The notes under the pieces: generated by a model
What the model saw: only the letters and a program-made list of their open reading frames with translations
What the model was told of the DNA's origin: nothing
The model's database searches: none
Part shown: piece after piece, positions 1 to 7,695 of the stretch
Numbering within the stretch: position 1 is the first letter of the stretch
How the letters are laid out: each line of letters begins with the position of its first letter
Origin: Cyclostephanos tholiformis
Taxonomy: Eukaryota > Bacillariophyta > Thalassiosirophyceae > Thalassiosirales > Thalassiosiraceae
Assembly (NCBI GenBank): GCA_036939975.1
Contig: JALLPB010000793.1
Span: 1 to 12,902 of the forward strand
Length of the DNA stretch: 12,902 nucleotides
Direction of reading: 5' to 3'
Position numbers and translations under genes: made by a program

Positions 1-403
1 CTACGCAGTCCTTGAGTTCCATCCATCGTGCACACTCCACGACCTTAAAGTCATGTGGAATCTTGCCGGTTTTGACCAATTGATGTCCATTGGTTCGCTG
101 CATGGAACCACTGTTGTCGACAACCCATATTCTCAGCGGAAAACTGTGGATCATTTGGGCAAGGATGGATGCATAACCGTGAGTGTGGCCCTGGTCCACT
201 AGCTGTTTGGGAGTCAATTATTCAATTCCCCTTGAGCCGGGGAGACGAAAAGAAGCAGCGTTTGGTGACATTGTTGCCGTGGCAAGAGACGGACAGGCAT
301 GAACATTTGCGATGGAGATGTCGACCTTAGACAGATCGTGCTGAAGAGGAATGGCCACGGGAACACTTGGAAGGTTACCGGATTCATCAAATTGTTTTTC
401 CAT
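1..403 (-). pseudogene. vWA/MIDAS-domain protein, N-terminal part, one in-frame stop, runs off left edge
   Basis: The minus-strand frame starts at an ATG at 403 and reads 61 residues to a TAA at 218-220. It then continues in the same frame with no further stop to the window edge, another 72 codons. Just after the stop it reads LTPKQLVDQG, then hydrophobic strand RIWVV followed by DNSGSM (codons near 101-118). The D-x-S-x-S pattern is the MIDAS metal-binding motif of von Willebrand factor A domains, here in its normal place at the end of the first beta strand. The conserved frame on both sides of the stop argues for one nonsense mutation in a formerly functional gene. A very short GT-AG intron (GTCTCC to AAACAG on the minus strand) would also remove the stop but would delete residues that look like coding sequence. 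Similar vWA proteins are, from memory, common in diatoms. Substrate and role are unknown. The C-terminal part lies outside the window. Confidence 0.75.
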
Positions 404-1111
404 TTTTAGGATGACATATGCACGGGTGGCAACTGATGTATGATCCGAATGACCGGAGAAAGAATGAGAGCATATTTTTCGAAATATTTTATAACAGCAA
501 GGCTTTGCCTGTGTCAGAGTAGTTGTGTTTCATCTTCTTCACCGACGATATTTTCTTGACGCTTTGACAACAACAAAAAAATTACAATAAAATCATGTTC
601 TTCCCCAACCTCCACCACGATCCATCATCGCGTCGTCAACATCATTGTCAACACCACGGTCCAGTGATGGCAGGGGGGCATAAATCGAATCATCTTATGA
701 ACATCGCATTGGCTGCCTTGGTAGTCAATGGCACCTACCGCCTTGGCTGGTCGTGAAGGTCCCTTGTCCAAGACTGGAACAATGACGATGGGGAAGATGC
801 GGACGCAAGGAAGAGGGAACAAAAGGGGACGGCCACAATGATGTCAATTTACTGTATGAGTGGATCGACTGCTGCGATGATGGTCCCTCCTCTTTCTCCT
901 TCTCCCATTCCTCGAGTTGTAGTCGTTGTTGTGCCGCATTGGTGGGGAGGGATATCCTCAAGGAGGAGGGATTGTATCATCCCCACGCGGCCGGTAGTCC
1001 ATCCTCCTTCATTGGCGACGTCGCAGTGGACGATGACGATGGGGGGAGGGGGATGGCAGCCAACTATGCAGTAGATGATGATGGTCCTCCTATGCTGCCA
1101 CATCATTGGTA
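404..1111. other. No confident gene; GC-richer low-complexity block
   Basis: 404-600 is AT-rich sequence upstream of the vWA gene, with no motif I can defend. From about 600 to 1110 the sequence becomes richer in G and C, with repeated GATGATG, CATCATC and GGGGGAGGG stretches. It is open in several frames on both strands at once, which is what low-complexity sequence does. A minus-strand reading near 850-1000 gives an Arg/Asn/Pro-rich polar segment that might be degraded coding sequence, but nothing in it can be assigned. Confidence 0.5.
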
Positions 1112-1225
1112 ATGTCAATGGCCATGGCTGCCTATGAGCACGGCGTCACCCAACAAACCAATTGTCTCCGTTATGTGGCAGAGCATTACATTGTGGGCCT
1201 AATGCATTTAAATTTAAAATTCTAG
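1112..1225 (+). CDS. Possible short coding relic, 37 residues
   Basis: An ATG at 1112 opens 37 codons ending in TAG at 1223-1225. The product begins MSMAMAAYEHGV and contains NCLRYVAEHYIVGLM, which has a protein-like mix of residues, unlike the low-complexity block just upstream. There is no recognised domain, and the final residues (MHLNLKF) fall in AT-rich sequence, so the natural C-terminus may already be lost. It could equally be chance. I list it because it is the only protein-like stretch between 404 and 1660. Confidence 0.25.
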   Translation: MSMAMAAYEHGVTQQTNCLRYVAEHYIVGLMHLNLKF

Positions 1226-1660
1226 AATTTCATTAAAAAAAAGGAAAATTAACCTTGCCTTGTCATTTCTGCCACTGGTTGGTTGTTGTTTAATTGTCTA
1301 TTGCATCTAGTACAATGATTCCATTAGTCCCACAAGATTGGGATGGAGAGGGGAAATACCACCCTGTTCTGGTGTACATTTGGAAGTTGTGGCTTTACTT
1401 CATCCCTGTCTTTGAAGGGAAACATACTGTGGATGGATCAGAACTTTGATTAGTTTCACCAAGTCTTCCCTGGTTGGATCAATGGAATCATGAGGACAGC
1501 AGGATTCTTACCCTCTTCATGCATTATATGCCAACTGAGTTATCTTATTCATTAAGTGGTGATCTACATCCTGCTACTGCAACTCGATCGAATCGAGATC
1601 TACGATTGACTTGCTGGCAGTAAGTTCGCCAATCGGTTGGAAAGCACGATTACGATGAAC
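1226..1660. other. Gene-free stretch
   Basis: No coding relic is visible on either strand. The only structure is a small inverted repeat, CTCGAT/ATCGAG (1583-1588 and 1592-1597), next to two copies of GATCTAC (1561-1567 and 1597-1603). It is too short to interpret. Confidence 0.4.
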
Positions 1661-1668
1661 AATGCGTG

Positions 1669-2917
1669 TAGCTGAACTTCTCTCCATATGCATTCTCATA
1701 CAATGGATTGCAGGCTGATATCTTCAGCAATGACAACGCCCATGAGATAATGGATGCATATTTCCTTTTTTTAGTCAGTGTATTCAACAAAACAGACAAG
1801 GTACAGTTTTGTTTGATTGCAGTGAAAACCAAGTCATCTCCCTATTTGGTGGGAAGATCAATTTCAACCTATATCTAGCCGATAATGATGGGAAGTTCAT
1901 CTCGGCAACCAATGATGCAAGGAAGTACATCACCTGCTGCCACCCAGAGGCTCTACTGAATTCTAAGTATCACAATGCAAATACCCCTGGCTATGCTATT
2001 ATTTGGGATGAACTTTATACATTGATTCGTTCATTCTTTGGCAATGCAGATTCATGCCAAGAAGCTGCAAATATTATCAATGCTGCTGGGGGTACGCAGT
2101 CATTCAAGCTGATGAAACTCACTGCATGGGAAAAGAACAAAAAGAAGAGTGTTTGTCTCCTTGAATTGAGTGCTATTGGTCAGCATCCTTGGTAACAGTT
2201 GGAGTTCATTGAACATGATTGAGTGAATCGAAGCAAGAGACAGGTCAAATTGAGTTCTAATGGTCAGCATAATTTCAACAGCCAGAGTTCATTGAATGTG
2301 ATCACTTGAATCGAAGCAAGAGACAGATCGAATTGAGTTCTAATGGTCAGTATAATTTTCAACAGCCAGAGTTCATTAAACGTTATCATGTGAATCGATG
2401 CAAGAGACAGATCGAATTGAGTTCTAATGGTGAGCATAATTTTCAACAGCCAGAGTTCATCAAGAATCTAAGGAGGAGACAGATCAAATTGAGTTCTAAT
2501 GGTCAGCATAATTTTCAACAGCTGGAATTCATCGAACGTGCTTGCTTAAATTGAAGCAAGAGACAGATCGAATTACTTGCACAGGGGAAACATATTTTCA
2601 TTGCGAACAATGCTGCTAAGAAAAGATTGAAGAAGTGATTTGAAGAATCAAAATCGACCAACTATATTGATATTTATGATAAGACTGGTGAGTATCACAG
2701 ACATTGGTCAAACAAGGCATGGCCACTCCCAAAAAATTGGCTCATATTCGAGTACGGTGTTGCAAAGAAAAGAAAGGCGTTCACTGTCACAAAACTGAAA
2801 CAGATGGGTGTAACACCTGCAACTCAACTTGTGGCATTGGCTGCACCTATACATCCTCATACTAATGTTTGGTTCAAGAGTTTATTTGGTGGGAAGGGTA
2901 ACTTGATGTTCCGTTGA
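1669..2917 (+). pseudogene. Decayed unknown gene with internal 28-residue repeat array
   Basis: The best reading changes frame twice. Frame one (about 1669-1850) includes FSPYAFSYNGLQADIF and FNKTDKVQFCLIAVKTK. Frame two (about 1850-2195) includes INFNLYLADNDGKFISATND, KYITCCHPEALL and TPGYAIIWDELYTLIRSFFG. After five tandem repeats a third frame (from 2306, through stops at 2552 and 2636) ends with YIDIYDKTGEYHRHW, KAWPLPKNWLIFEYG and VWFKSLFGGKGNLMFR before TGA at 2915-2917. The sequence is strongly protein-like, with well-mixed hydrophobic and charged residues, but I do not recognise the family. An early in-frame TAG near 1666 suggests the N-terminus is further left and decayed. The repeats sit between two otherwise continuous coding parts, so they appear to be an internal expansion rather than a separate insertion. 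It could derive from a host gene or from an element protein. Confidence 0.55.
2162..2572 (+). repeat. Tandem 84-bp repeat, about five copies, in frame with the host coding relic
   Basis: Each unit is about 84 bp (28 codons). It contains the core ATTGAGTTCTAATGGTCAGC and CAACAGCCAGAGTTCAT and ends in AGCAAGAGACAGATCGA. Translated, a unit reads IELSSNGQHNFQQPEFI, then a variable part, then NRSKRQ. Unit one (from 2162) is the most diverged and continuous with the upstream coding frame (LELSAIGQHPW). Unit two has lost one T, which shifts the frame. Unit four lacks 12 bp, which keeps the frame. Unit five contains a TGA at 2552-2554. Units two to five are closer to each other than to unit one, so expansion came after unit one had diverged or been fixed. 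Confidence 0.9.
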
Positions 2918-2982
2918 TTGTCATCATATCATTGCTACCCTCTAAGTTTTGATATGACCTCGTTTTTGATCATCGTATTAGG

Positions 2983-3261
2983 ATGACAATGATGATTGCT
3001 GCCATGACAACTAGCATTGTTGAGACCCATAATCAACATCGTATTTGTCTAATTGATAAACACCATCATCTTCCTCCTCCACCATGCTTGTCACCCTGTT
3101 GTGTAGAATCATGGCAATGCTCCCCCCGACGAGTCCAGTCGTCAGTTTTTGCTTGCCCCGACGAGTCCAATCTTTGCCTCATCATGCACCCCATCGCATC
3201 AAATTGTCGACTCCTTGCGCACTCTGACAAGTCCAATCGTCTTAAAATGATGTAGGATAAT
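2983..3261. repeat. Short dispersed GACGAGTCCA-type repeats, no gene
   Basis: GACGAGTCCA preceded by CCCC occurs at 3128-3137 and 3160-3169. A variant, GACAAGTCCA, occurs at 3225-3234, and copies one and three are followed by AATCGTC or GTCGTC. The open frame over this stretch (His/Pro/Cys-rich) looks like a by-product of the repeats. No function can be assigned. Confidence 0.45.
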
Positions 3262-3461
3262 ATGAACCTTCTCTCAAAACTCTTTGGGACAGTTGCAAAT
3301 GCCCTCCCTATGTGCTAGGATATGAAGAGCATGTGCAACTGCTCGACCACATGTCTCTGGTGGCTAGATTTTTCAAAATAAAGCAGCGAGGTAGAGTTCA
3401 AGAAATCTTTTTAGAATGGTGTGAGTTGATGCAAGGAAACAATCTACATGAACATACTTAG
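3262..3461 (+). pseudogene. Short unknown coding relic
   Basis: An open frame at 3288-3461 reads YVLGYEEHVQLLDHMSLVAR, FFKIKQRGRVQEIFLEWCEL and MQGNNLHEHT, then TAG. Just upstream, in another frame, MNLLSKLFGTVANALP gives a plausible start (ATG near 3262), which implies one frameshift near 3300. Composition is convincingly protein-like with an amphipathic helical pattern, but I do not recognise the family. Its stop codon (3459-3461) overlaps the stop of the minus-strand MUS81-like relic (3458-3460), so the two relics meet tail to tail. Confidence 0.4.
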
Positions 3462-3725
3462 GTTGTCAGGCTGTATCTGTGACCCTTTTCCTTCCTCACA
3501 AGAGCCGGGTCTCCCTGTAGTAATTGCTTAACCCCTGCCCAGCCATCATAAAAGCCACCTTTGCCAGACATGGACTCACCACTCACTCCTGTCTCTTCGG
3601 TGATTACCATTGGCCTTTCTTTTTTCATTCCTTGAGTCCCGGGTCCCGGGGATATGGTTTAAAAGAAGTGCTACCATCAACGTAGCATTGCATGATGGCA
3701 CTTTAGGAACGTACTCATTCCATCT
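3458..3725 (-). other. MUS81-type winged-helix domain, frameshifted
   Basis: The first half reads RWNEYVPKVPSCNATLMVAL (from 3725), matching the K/E-Y-V-P-x-x-x-S-x-x-(A)-x-L-(L)-x-L opening of the MUS81 winged helix. A second frame reads TEETGVSGESM, then FYDGWAGVKQLLQGDPALV and KGHRYSLTT, and stops at TAA (3458-3460). The Y-x-G-W-x-x-(M/V)-K-x-L ... L-V-x-K ... (R/K)-Y-x-L-T order is characteristic of this domain. One frameshift falls near 3620-3640, next to the repeated CCCGGG. The ERCC4 nuclease domain should follow but the similarity ends here. Confidence 0.75.
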
Positions 3726-3810
3726 AAAAGAAGGAAAATTTAAGTCTATGAGCTTGTGCGCAATGATGGGGGGGAAGCCGACGATATGACCTTACCTGGT
3801 ATGCATTATC

Positions 3811-3931
3811 AAAATTTTTCGCTTATGAGGCTTAAGAAGTCGGGCAATCAAGTCGTCTTTCTTTTCACTTATGTTTTCATCCTTTCCTTACATCAATCTT
3901 TCAGCTGTGCTAAGGTCAATTTCTTCAGTGA
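3811..3931 (-). other. SAP-type DNA-binding motif split by a frameshift
   Basis: The first helix reads SLKKLTLAQLKD (3931-3896) and ends at a TGA. In another frame GKDENISEKKDDLIARLLKP follows (3887 downwards). Joined in order these give the SAP pattern: L-x-x-L-x-(V/L)-x-x-L-(K/R), then G-containing loop, then K-x-x-L-(I/V)-x-R-L. SAP motifs bind AT-rich DNA and often occur in nucleases, SUMO ligases and transposon proteins. The two halves are about ten bases apart, as expected for an in-place frameshift. Confidence 0.75.
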
Positions 3932-5256
3932 ACATTCCTCACTGTTCTCCTCTTGCTCACTCTTAGTAGTACCTGATGTCTTTGATTGTTGCCTAAACTG
4001 GGAGTTGTTCTGCACATTGTCAGACTGAGGACTAAATGCATCGGTATCGTTTCTACTGCAAAATTTTTCAGGTGTATGTTTTGCATTGACCACTGCAGGT
4101 GGAGCTGGATTTTGATGTTTGCTGAACGTTGGTGGATCTCCTATGTCATCTCCCAAGACCTTGACACAACTTAGCAACTCTTCATAAGTTAAATTGCATC
4201 GATACTTCCATTCTTTGCTCTCCACGAAACATCCTGAGCCACTTTAGCTAATATCCCAATCGTATCTCTAGAATGCCTCTGGGTCCATACTTTCAAAGCC
4301 AAAGGGGTGATCGGGGGCAAGCGGTTCAGCTGGGCGGAATTCAAATGATGATGAGTCGTCATCTTCATGATCAACATTATTCAACGTGCTCTTATTTGAA
4401 TGTGAGGGCAACCTCTTTTGTCTTGGCAGTGTATTCGCAAGATATGCAATATTACGAGTGTCCATGGTGGCATAATTGTTCCATCCTACCGAGCTTTCCC
4501 GCCGTCCGTGGTGCAATGACGGGCATGATGGCATCTTACGGGCTTCTCCAACCAATCTATTGGTGGTGAATTGTATCCGGGAGTGAAAAAATGCTCGGTC
4601 AATCCCAAGGAGAAGGATTCCCGCCTGAAATTTGTTTGACTGTATTCTCAACTTTTCCTTAACCTATATCCAATTGGTCATTGGATTGCCATCCTTCTTC
4701 ATTGGTTTGAAGATGTGCGATTGTTGTTTGAAGGCGCCCCTGCATTGTCATCTGTCTCCATTCGTCGATGTCATTCTGTCGTTGTTGCAGTCCCCCCCCC
4801 CCGTTCCCCCCGTCCACACGATGTATTTCTCCAATGCCACGAATAGGGACTGACAGTTGTCGCATTTTGGAAAATCATGTACATGATACCTATCCTGCCT
4901 TTGTAACACATTCTTGATGGTGGAAAGGTTTATGGTCCTTGCCTTTAGCTTATTGCTGTCCCAATTTGTCAACATCTTGTGATTTTGGATTGTTCTTCAT
5001 GTGCTTGCATCTGCAATACTCTCATCAAGTGTTCCATATTCCTACTCCCCTCAGGTAATTTCTTGATATCTTCCAAATCCTTGAGGCACACCAATACCGC
5101 TGCCGACATCGCCGGACTGCGACAGCACTCGAGTATTGCACCATCATCAAAATTGTGACTCCCGATCAAGCTATTCGGTGGCAGTTCTTGATTTCCGTGA
5201 TATATCCTCGCGCGCATTGTGCCCGGTGTGGAATATTTCTCCTGTATTGTCTCCAA

Positions 5257-5604
5257 TCATTCCGATGAATCGATTAATAGGCGATTGATCTAATTCGGAC
5301 AATGATACCCAGACATGGGTCAGACGTATAAGGACACCTGAACCATGATGTTACCTCTCGAGTCCTCCTATTTACTACCTGGTCAACAATGACATGGATG
5401 GAGCGGGCGAAGGCAAGCTCTGAAGGTTGCCCTCATCTTTTTTGTCGTGGGATAGTCTTGCTTGATTGGCTTTTTCTCACAAAAAATTCACGTTCCAAGG
5501 GTTATGCAAATTCATGTGCAAAGATATTATGTAGTATTGATTAAGGGTGTTTGGCTAGGAGAAATTACAAAATCTATGGTAGTAGATCTTTGGTGGTGTG
5601 AACA
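5257..5604. other. Gene-poor stretch between two relics
   Basis: 5257-5340 may hold the frameshifted N-terminal remnant of the MUS81-like relic on the minus strand. 5341-5604 shows no coding relic, repeat or hairpin that I can support. Confidence 0.4.
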
Positions 5605-5942
5605 ATGACTCAAGGCATCCCTCATGTTGTTGGCTATAATGCAACTTTTGATTGTGCAATGATCCATCAAGGCTATAGCCGCTTCCACCAGGTCAAGGCC
5701 ACAATAATGGTTCAGCAAGTCATCAAGGTCAAGGCCATGGCAATGGTTGGAAAGGCCATCCAGGTCAAGGCTGCAGTGATGGTTTGACAAGCCATCAAGG
5801 CTTTAATGCCCCTTCTGGCAATGGTGTGATGATGTTCCATCCAGGCTATTATGTCCCTTTGGGCGACTGCATGACAACATTCCATCCAGGCTTTAATGCC
5901 ACTTCTGGTATTGGCATGACCTTCCACATTCATTTAACTTAA
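5605..5942 (+). pseudogene. His/Gly/Gln-rich tandem-repeat protein relic
   Basis: Frame one starts at ATG 5605 and reads TQGIPHVVGYNATFDCAMIH, then QGYSRFH. One base is lost near 5686-5690. Frame two then reads PGQGHNNGSASHQGQGHGNG, WKGHPGQGCSDGLTSHQG and FHPGFNATSGIGMTF, and ends at TAA 5940-5942. In this joined reading every unit begins H-(Q/P)-G. Units are 36 bp (cat at 5721, 5757) changing to 45 bp (cat at 5793, 5838) and 42 bp (5883). The simple, flexible, Gly-rich composition suggests a structural or secreted repeat protein, or the low-complexity tail of a larger one. No domain is recognised and no signal peptide is evident at the ATG, so the true start may be further upstream. Confidence 0.5.
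5686..5924 (+). repeat. Degenerate 36/45-bp tandem repeats (H-Q/P-G units)
   Basis: Six consecutive units each open with CATCAAGG or CATCCAGG (first copy CACCAGG). Three units of 36 bp are followed by two of 45 bp and one of 42 bp. All lengths are multiples of three, so the array kept its frame while expanding, apart from the single-base loss in the first unit. Confidence 0.75.
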
Positions 5943-6115
5943 CAAATTTAATGAAGCATAGTGCATTCCCAATGCTTAACAATAGCTTATTTGCGGCTAC
6001 TGACAATTTTCCATTTGTCGATGGAAAAACACATTGCACCTAAATTGTGGAATATGACAGCTTTGTCATACTGAGAGACTAAGAGAGACTAAACTAGAAC
6101 TACACATAGTAAGCT
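5943..6115. other. Short AT-rich spacer with a small direct repeat
   Basis: Around 6072-6094 the ten-base word GAGAGACTAA occurs twice in tandem. No gene is visible. Confidence 0.35.
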
Positions 6116-6625
6116 TTAAGAGTAGTGGTCCAGTTTGCATTCAAATTGGGCTAAAAACTCTGGTAAGTTAGACGATGTGGGAATGTAACTAGGAGTTAAG
6201 TTTCCCAGATGTTTTGGCATAGGCCAAACCTCCATATTAGGATGCATGCTTCTTGCAATGAAAGATGCATCAGAAGGACATAGGAAAGTGCAACTAGTAT
6301 CATCATTAGACAAAGCCATTATATGATGCAAGCATGTAAAAAGAAAAGAAAGGAAAAAGAAAAAAGAAAAGAAAGGAAAAGAAAAGAAAACAAATGGGAA
6401 AATATAAAGCAAATAGAAATCCTCACTAGACATATGCTTTGATCCTGGTCTGATGGGATTATCCCAACCCATAAAAATTTCTTGCCATACTAGGACTTGA
6501 TTGTTCTCCATTAGCTCACATTCTATTTTTGCTACAAAATCCCTCCTTACATGGCACTCTGCTGCAACCTCCATAAGAACAAGGTCTTTACCCCCCATGC
6601 CTCCCATAGTGCATAAGGACTTCAT
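6116..6625 (-). CDS. Hypothetical 169-residue ORF with internal Phe-rich tract
   Basis: This open frame begins at ATG 6625 and ends at 6116. Its first 70 residues (MKSLCTMGGMGGKDLVLMEV, RRDFVAKIECELMENNQVLV, WQEIFMGWDNP) and its last 50 (NMEVWPMPKHLGNLTPSYIP, LPEFLAQFECKLDHYS) look like ordinary soluble protein. The middle is a run of Phe and Leu produced by a polypyrimidine tract (6338-6393 on the minus strand). That tract could be part of a spliced intron: a GTGAGG at 6426 and a CTAAT...ACTAG near 6312-6294 fit donor, branch and acceptor rules loosely. The alternative is simple microsatellite growth inside a decayed gene. I do not recognise the family. It is one of the few ATG-started ORFs here without a stop. 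Confidence 0.35.
   Translation of the reverse strand: MKSLCTMGGMGGKDLVLMEVAAECHVRRDFVAKIECELMENNQVLVWQEIFMGWDNPIRPGSKHMSSEDFYLLYIFPFVFFSFPFFSFFFFLSFLFTCLHHIMALSNDDTSCTFLCPSDASFIARSMHPNMEVWPMPKHLGNLTPSYIPTSSNLPEFLAQFECKLDHYS
6338..6393. repeat. Purine-only low-complexity tract (AAAGAAAAGG type)
   Basis: About 55 bases of A and G on the + strand, with repeated GAAAAG and GAAAGG words. On the minus strand this is a polypyrimidine tract. Confidence 0.85.
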
Positions 6626-7039
6626 TGCCTCAAGAGCTTTGTTTCTTCACTACCATACAGCTTTCCATGCTGATAAAAACCACCATTGCAATTCATCAAA
6701 ATGTCATGGTGGGCGGCAAAATTTTGATGATTCAGCTGTTTGCATCATTTTCCTCCATTATTCTTCTGCAGGGAACATTCAAAACTCATGAGGAGGGTGC
6801 AAAGTGGCATTGGGAGAGAGTCAGAGTGTCGGGGGTGCAAAATGAGCTCAATATTTAAAGTGGTTCCAGCAACCCAGCACGGGCTACACATGTTGAGTCA
6901 TGGCAAATAGGGTGTTTCTGGATAGTCCAAGCACAAGCAGGATTTGATAATGGATGCATTTGTATTCTTTTTTATTCTGCTTTCCTGAGGAGAGAGATGC
7001 TGCCAGGTGGTGGATGTGGTTGTGTTGAATTGAAGTTGT

Positions 7040-7062
7040 GACAGACTTATTGTGAGTCTGTC
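7040..7062. repeat. Hairpin GACAGACT...AGTCTGTC and direct repeat of its left flank
   Basis: Perfect eight-base arms at 7040-7047 and 7055-7062 with a seven-base loop, followed by AAAAAAATTTAAA. The word TGTGACAGACTTA at 7037-7049 recurs at 7098-7110. It could be a terminator-like fold or an element end. No function shown. Confidence 0.6.
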
Positions 7063-7356
7063 AAAAAAATTTAAATAACCTGCAACTGTGGCACTCATGT
7101 GACAGACTTAATATCTCTGGTAGAGAGATAAAAAGGACAATTCTTGTGACGGAAAAGAAAAAATGCAACTTCCATTGCAAATCTCATTAAAAAAGGGCTT
7201 GGCAAGTATGTCAATTTTTTGTGTGTGACAAATCGTGCATATCCAAAATTCTGTTATGCCAATTTTATAATGCCTGATTTTCTATCTCCACATGGGACCT
7301 CGATGCAAACACCTTAAAATTAGTAATAGTTCCTCTTAGGATCCCCTCCAGTTGGT

Positions 7357-7389
7357 TTTGAGGGCACCATTGTGTTCAATGCCCTCAAA
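7357..7389. repeat. Inverted repeat TTTGAGGGCA / TGCCCTCAAA
   Basis: Perfect ten-base arms at 7357-7366 and 7380-7389 around a 13-base loop. No flanking gene explains it. Confidence 0.65.
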
Positions 7390-7522
7390 TTAGTCTTTCT
7401 AGATACTAACATTATAGGTACACCTTACATTTTCTATGAGTTATTATGCACCAAGTGTAGCACATAGCTGTTTGAAAAAAACCTGTGACCCGAATTGCAC
7501 GATGAGTCTGCAAATTTTTAAT

Positions 7523-7552
7523 CCCCCCCTTTCCTTCCCCCCTTCCCCCCCC
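7523..7552 (-). repeat. G-run block with G-quadruplex potential (minus strand)
   Basis: The + strand holds C runs of 7, 2, 6 and 8 bases separated by two or three T (C runs at 7523-7529, 7533-7534, 7537-7542, 7545-7552). The minus strand therefore carries three long G runs, which can supply four G-triplets with short loops. Confidence 0.5.
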
Positions 7553-7695
7553 AGCCAGCTCTGCTGCCAACACACATGTGGGCATCCTCCTGGCGGTCAC
7601 ATCATCAAATTTGTCCAGTGGGCTGAACTGTGCCCATCATTCTGTCATTGCATAGTCCTCATCAGATGTCATCATCATGGGGATTTGTAATAATG

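Larger units (their letters stand above)
3458..5256 (-). pseudogene. Decayed MUS81-like gene: UBL-like N-terminus, SAP motif, winged helix; nuclease domain absent
   Basis: On the minus strand the similarity runs from 5256 to 3458 through three frames. The first part (5256-4969) reads ARIYHGNQELPPNSLIGS, DDGAILECCRSP and CLKDLEDIKKLPEG. Its start is reminiscent of a ubiquitin-like beta-grasp edge, a weak call. It continues in another frame (4975-4748) with FPKCDNCQSLFVALEKYIVW. The middle (4651-3893) is acidic and polar and contains FESMDPEAF and CNLTYEELLSCVKVLGDD. It is followed by a SAP motif and a MUS81-type winged helix, listed separately. MUS81 is the structure-specific endonuclease of recombination intermediates, and its winged helix precedes an ERCC4 nuclease domain that I cannot find here, so the gene is 3'-truncated as well as frameshifted. 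A minus-strand stretch just upstream (about 5330-5260, VWVSLSELDQSPINRF) may be part of the original N-terminus in another frame. I infer an element-borne or amplified paralogue rather than the cell's own MUS81. Confidence 0.6.
6626..7695. other. Gene-poor region with hairpins and a C-run block
   Basis: I find no coding relic that I can defend on either strand. Structures present are a hairpin at 7040-7062 and a second copy of its left flank at 7098-7110, a ten-base-arm hairpin at 7357-7389, and a C-run block at 7523-7552. A minus-strand stretch near 6710-6630 (LMNCNGGFYQHGKLYGSEET) might be a remnant linked to the ORF downstream of it, in another frame. Confidence 0.4.

Noticed and set aside
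838..1118. Long overlapping ORFs on both strands (78 and 89 residues)
   Set aside because: Both are Val/Pro/Thr/Ile runs created by the same low-complexity GC-rich sequence. Neither has a motif, and at most one could be real.
3120..3240. GACGAGTCC words considered as a hammerhead ribozyme core
   Set aside because: The conserved CUGAUGA and GAAA core segments are not present with pairing stems, so only a short repeat is reported.
2600..3460. Search for the missing ERCC4 nuclease domain of the MUS81-like relic
   Set aside because: No E-R-K-x-x-x-D-L-type motif was seen on the minus strand downstream of the winged helix. Similarity ends at 3458.
3631..3652. Tandem GTCCCGG / CCCGGGG words
   Set aside because: Too short to be a regulatory site; they coincide with the frameshifted part of the winged helix and probably reflect local slippage.
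4273..4569. + strand ORF of 98 residues
   Set aside because: It is antisense to the acidic middle of the MUS81-like relic, whose minus-strand reading is much more protein-like.
4792..4811. C11 and C6 runs
   Set aside because: Simple homopolymers within the decayed MUS81-like gene, probably mutation or assembly artefact, with no independent meaning.
5712..5933. Minus-strand ORF over the H-(Q/P)-G repeats
   Set aside because: It is open only because the repeats are in multiples of three. The + strand joined frame gives a coherent Gly/His/Gln-rich product.
7037..7110. TGTGACAGACTTA direct repeats considered as a target-site duplication
   Set aside because: Thirteen bases flanking only about 48 bp, with no element-like inverted ends, is not a convincing insertion.
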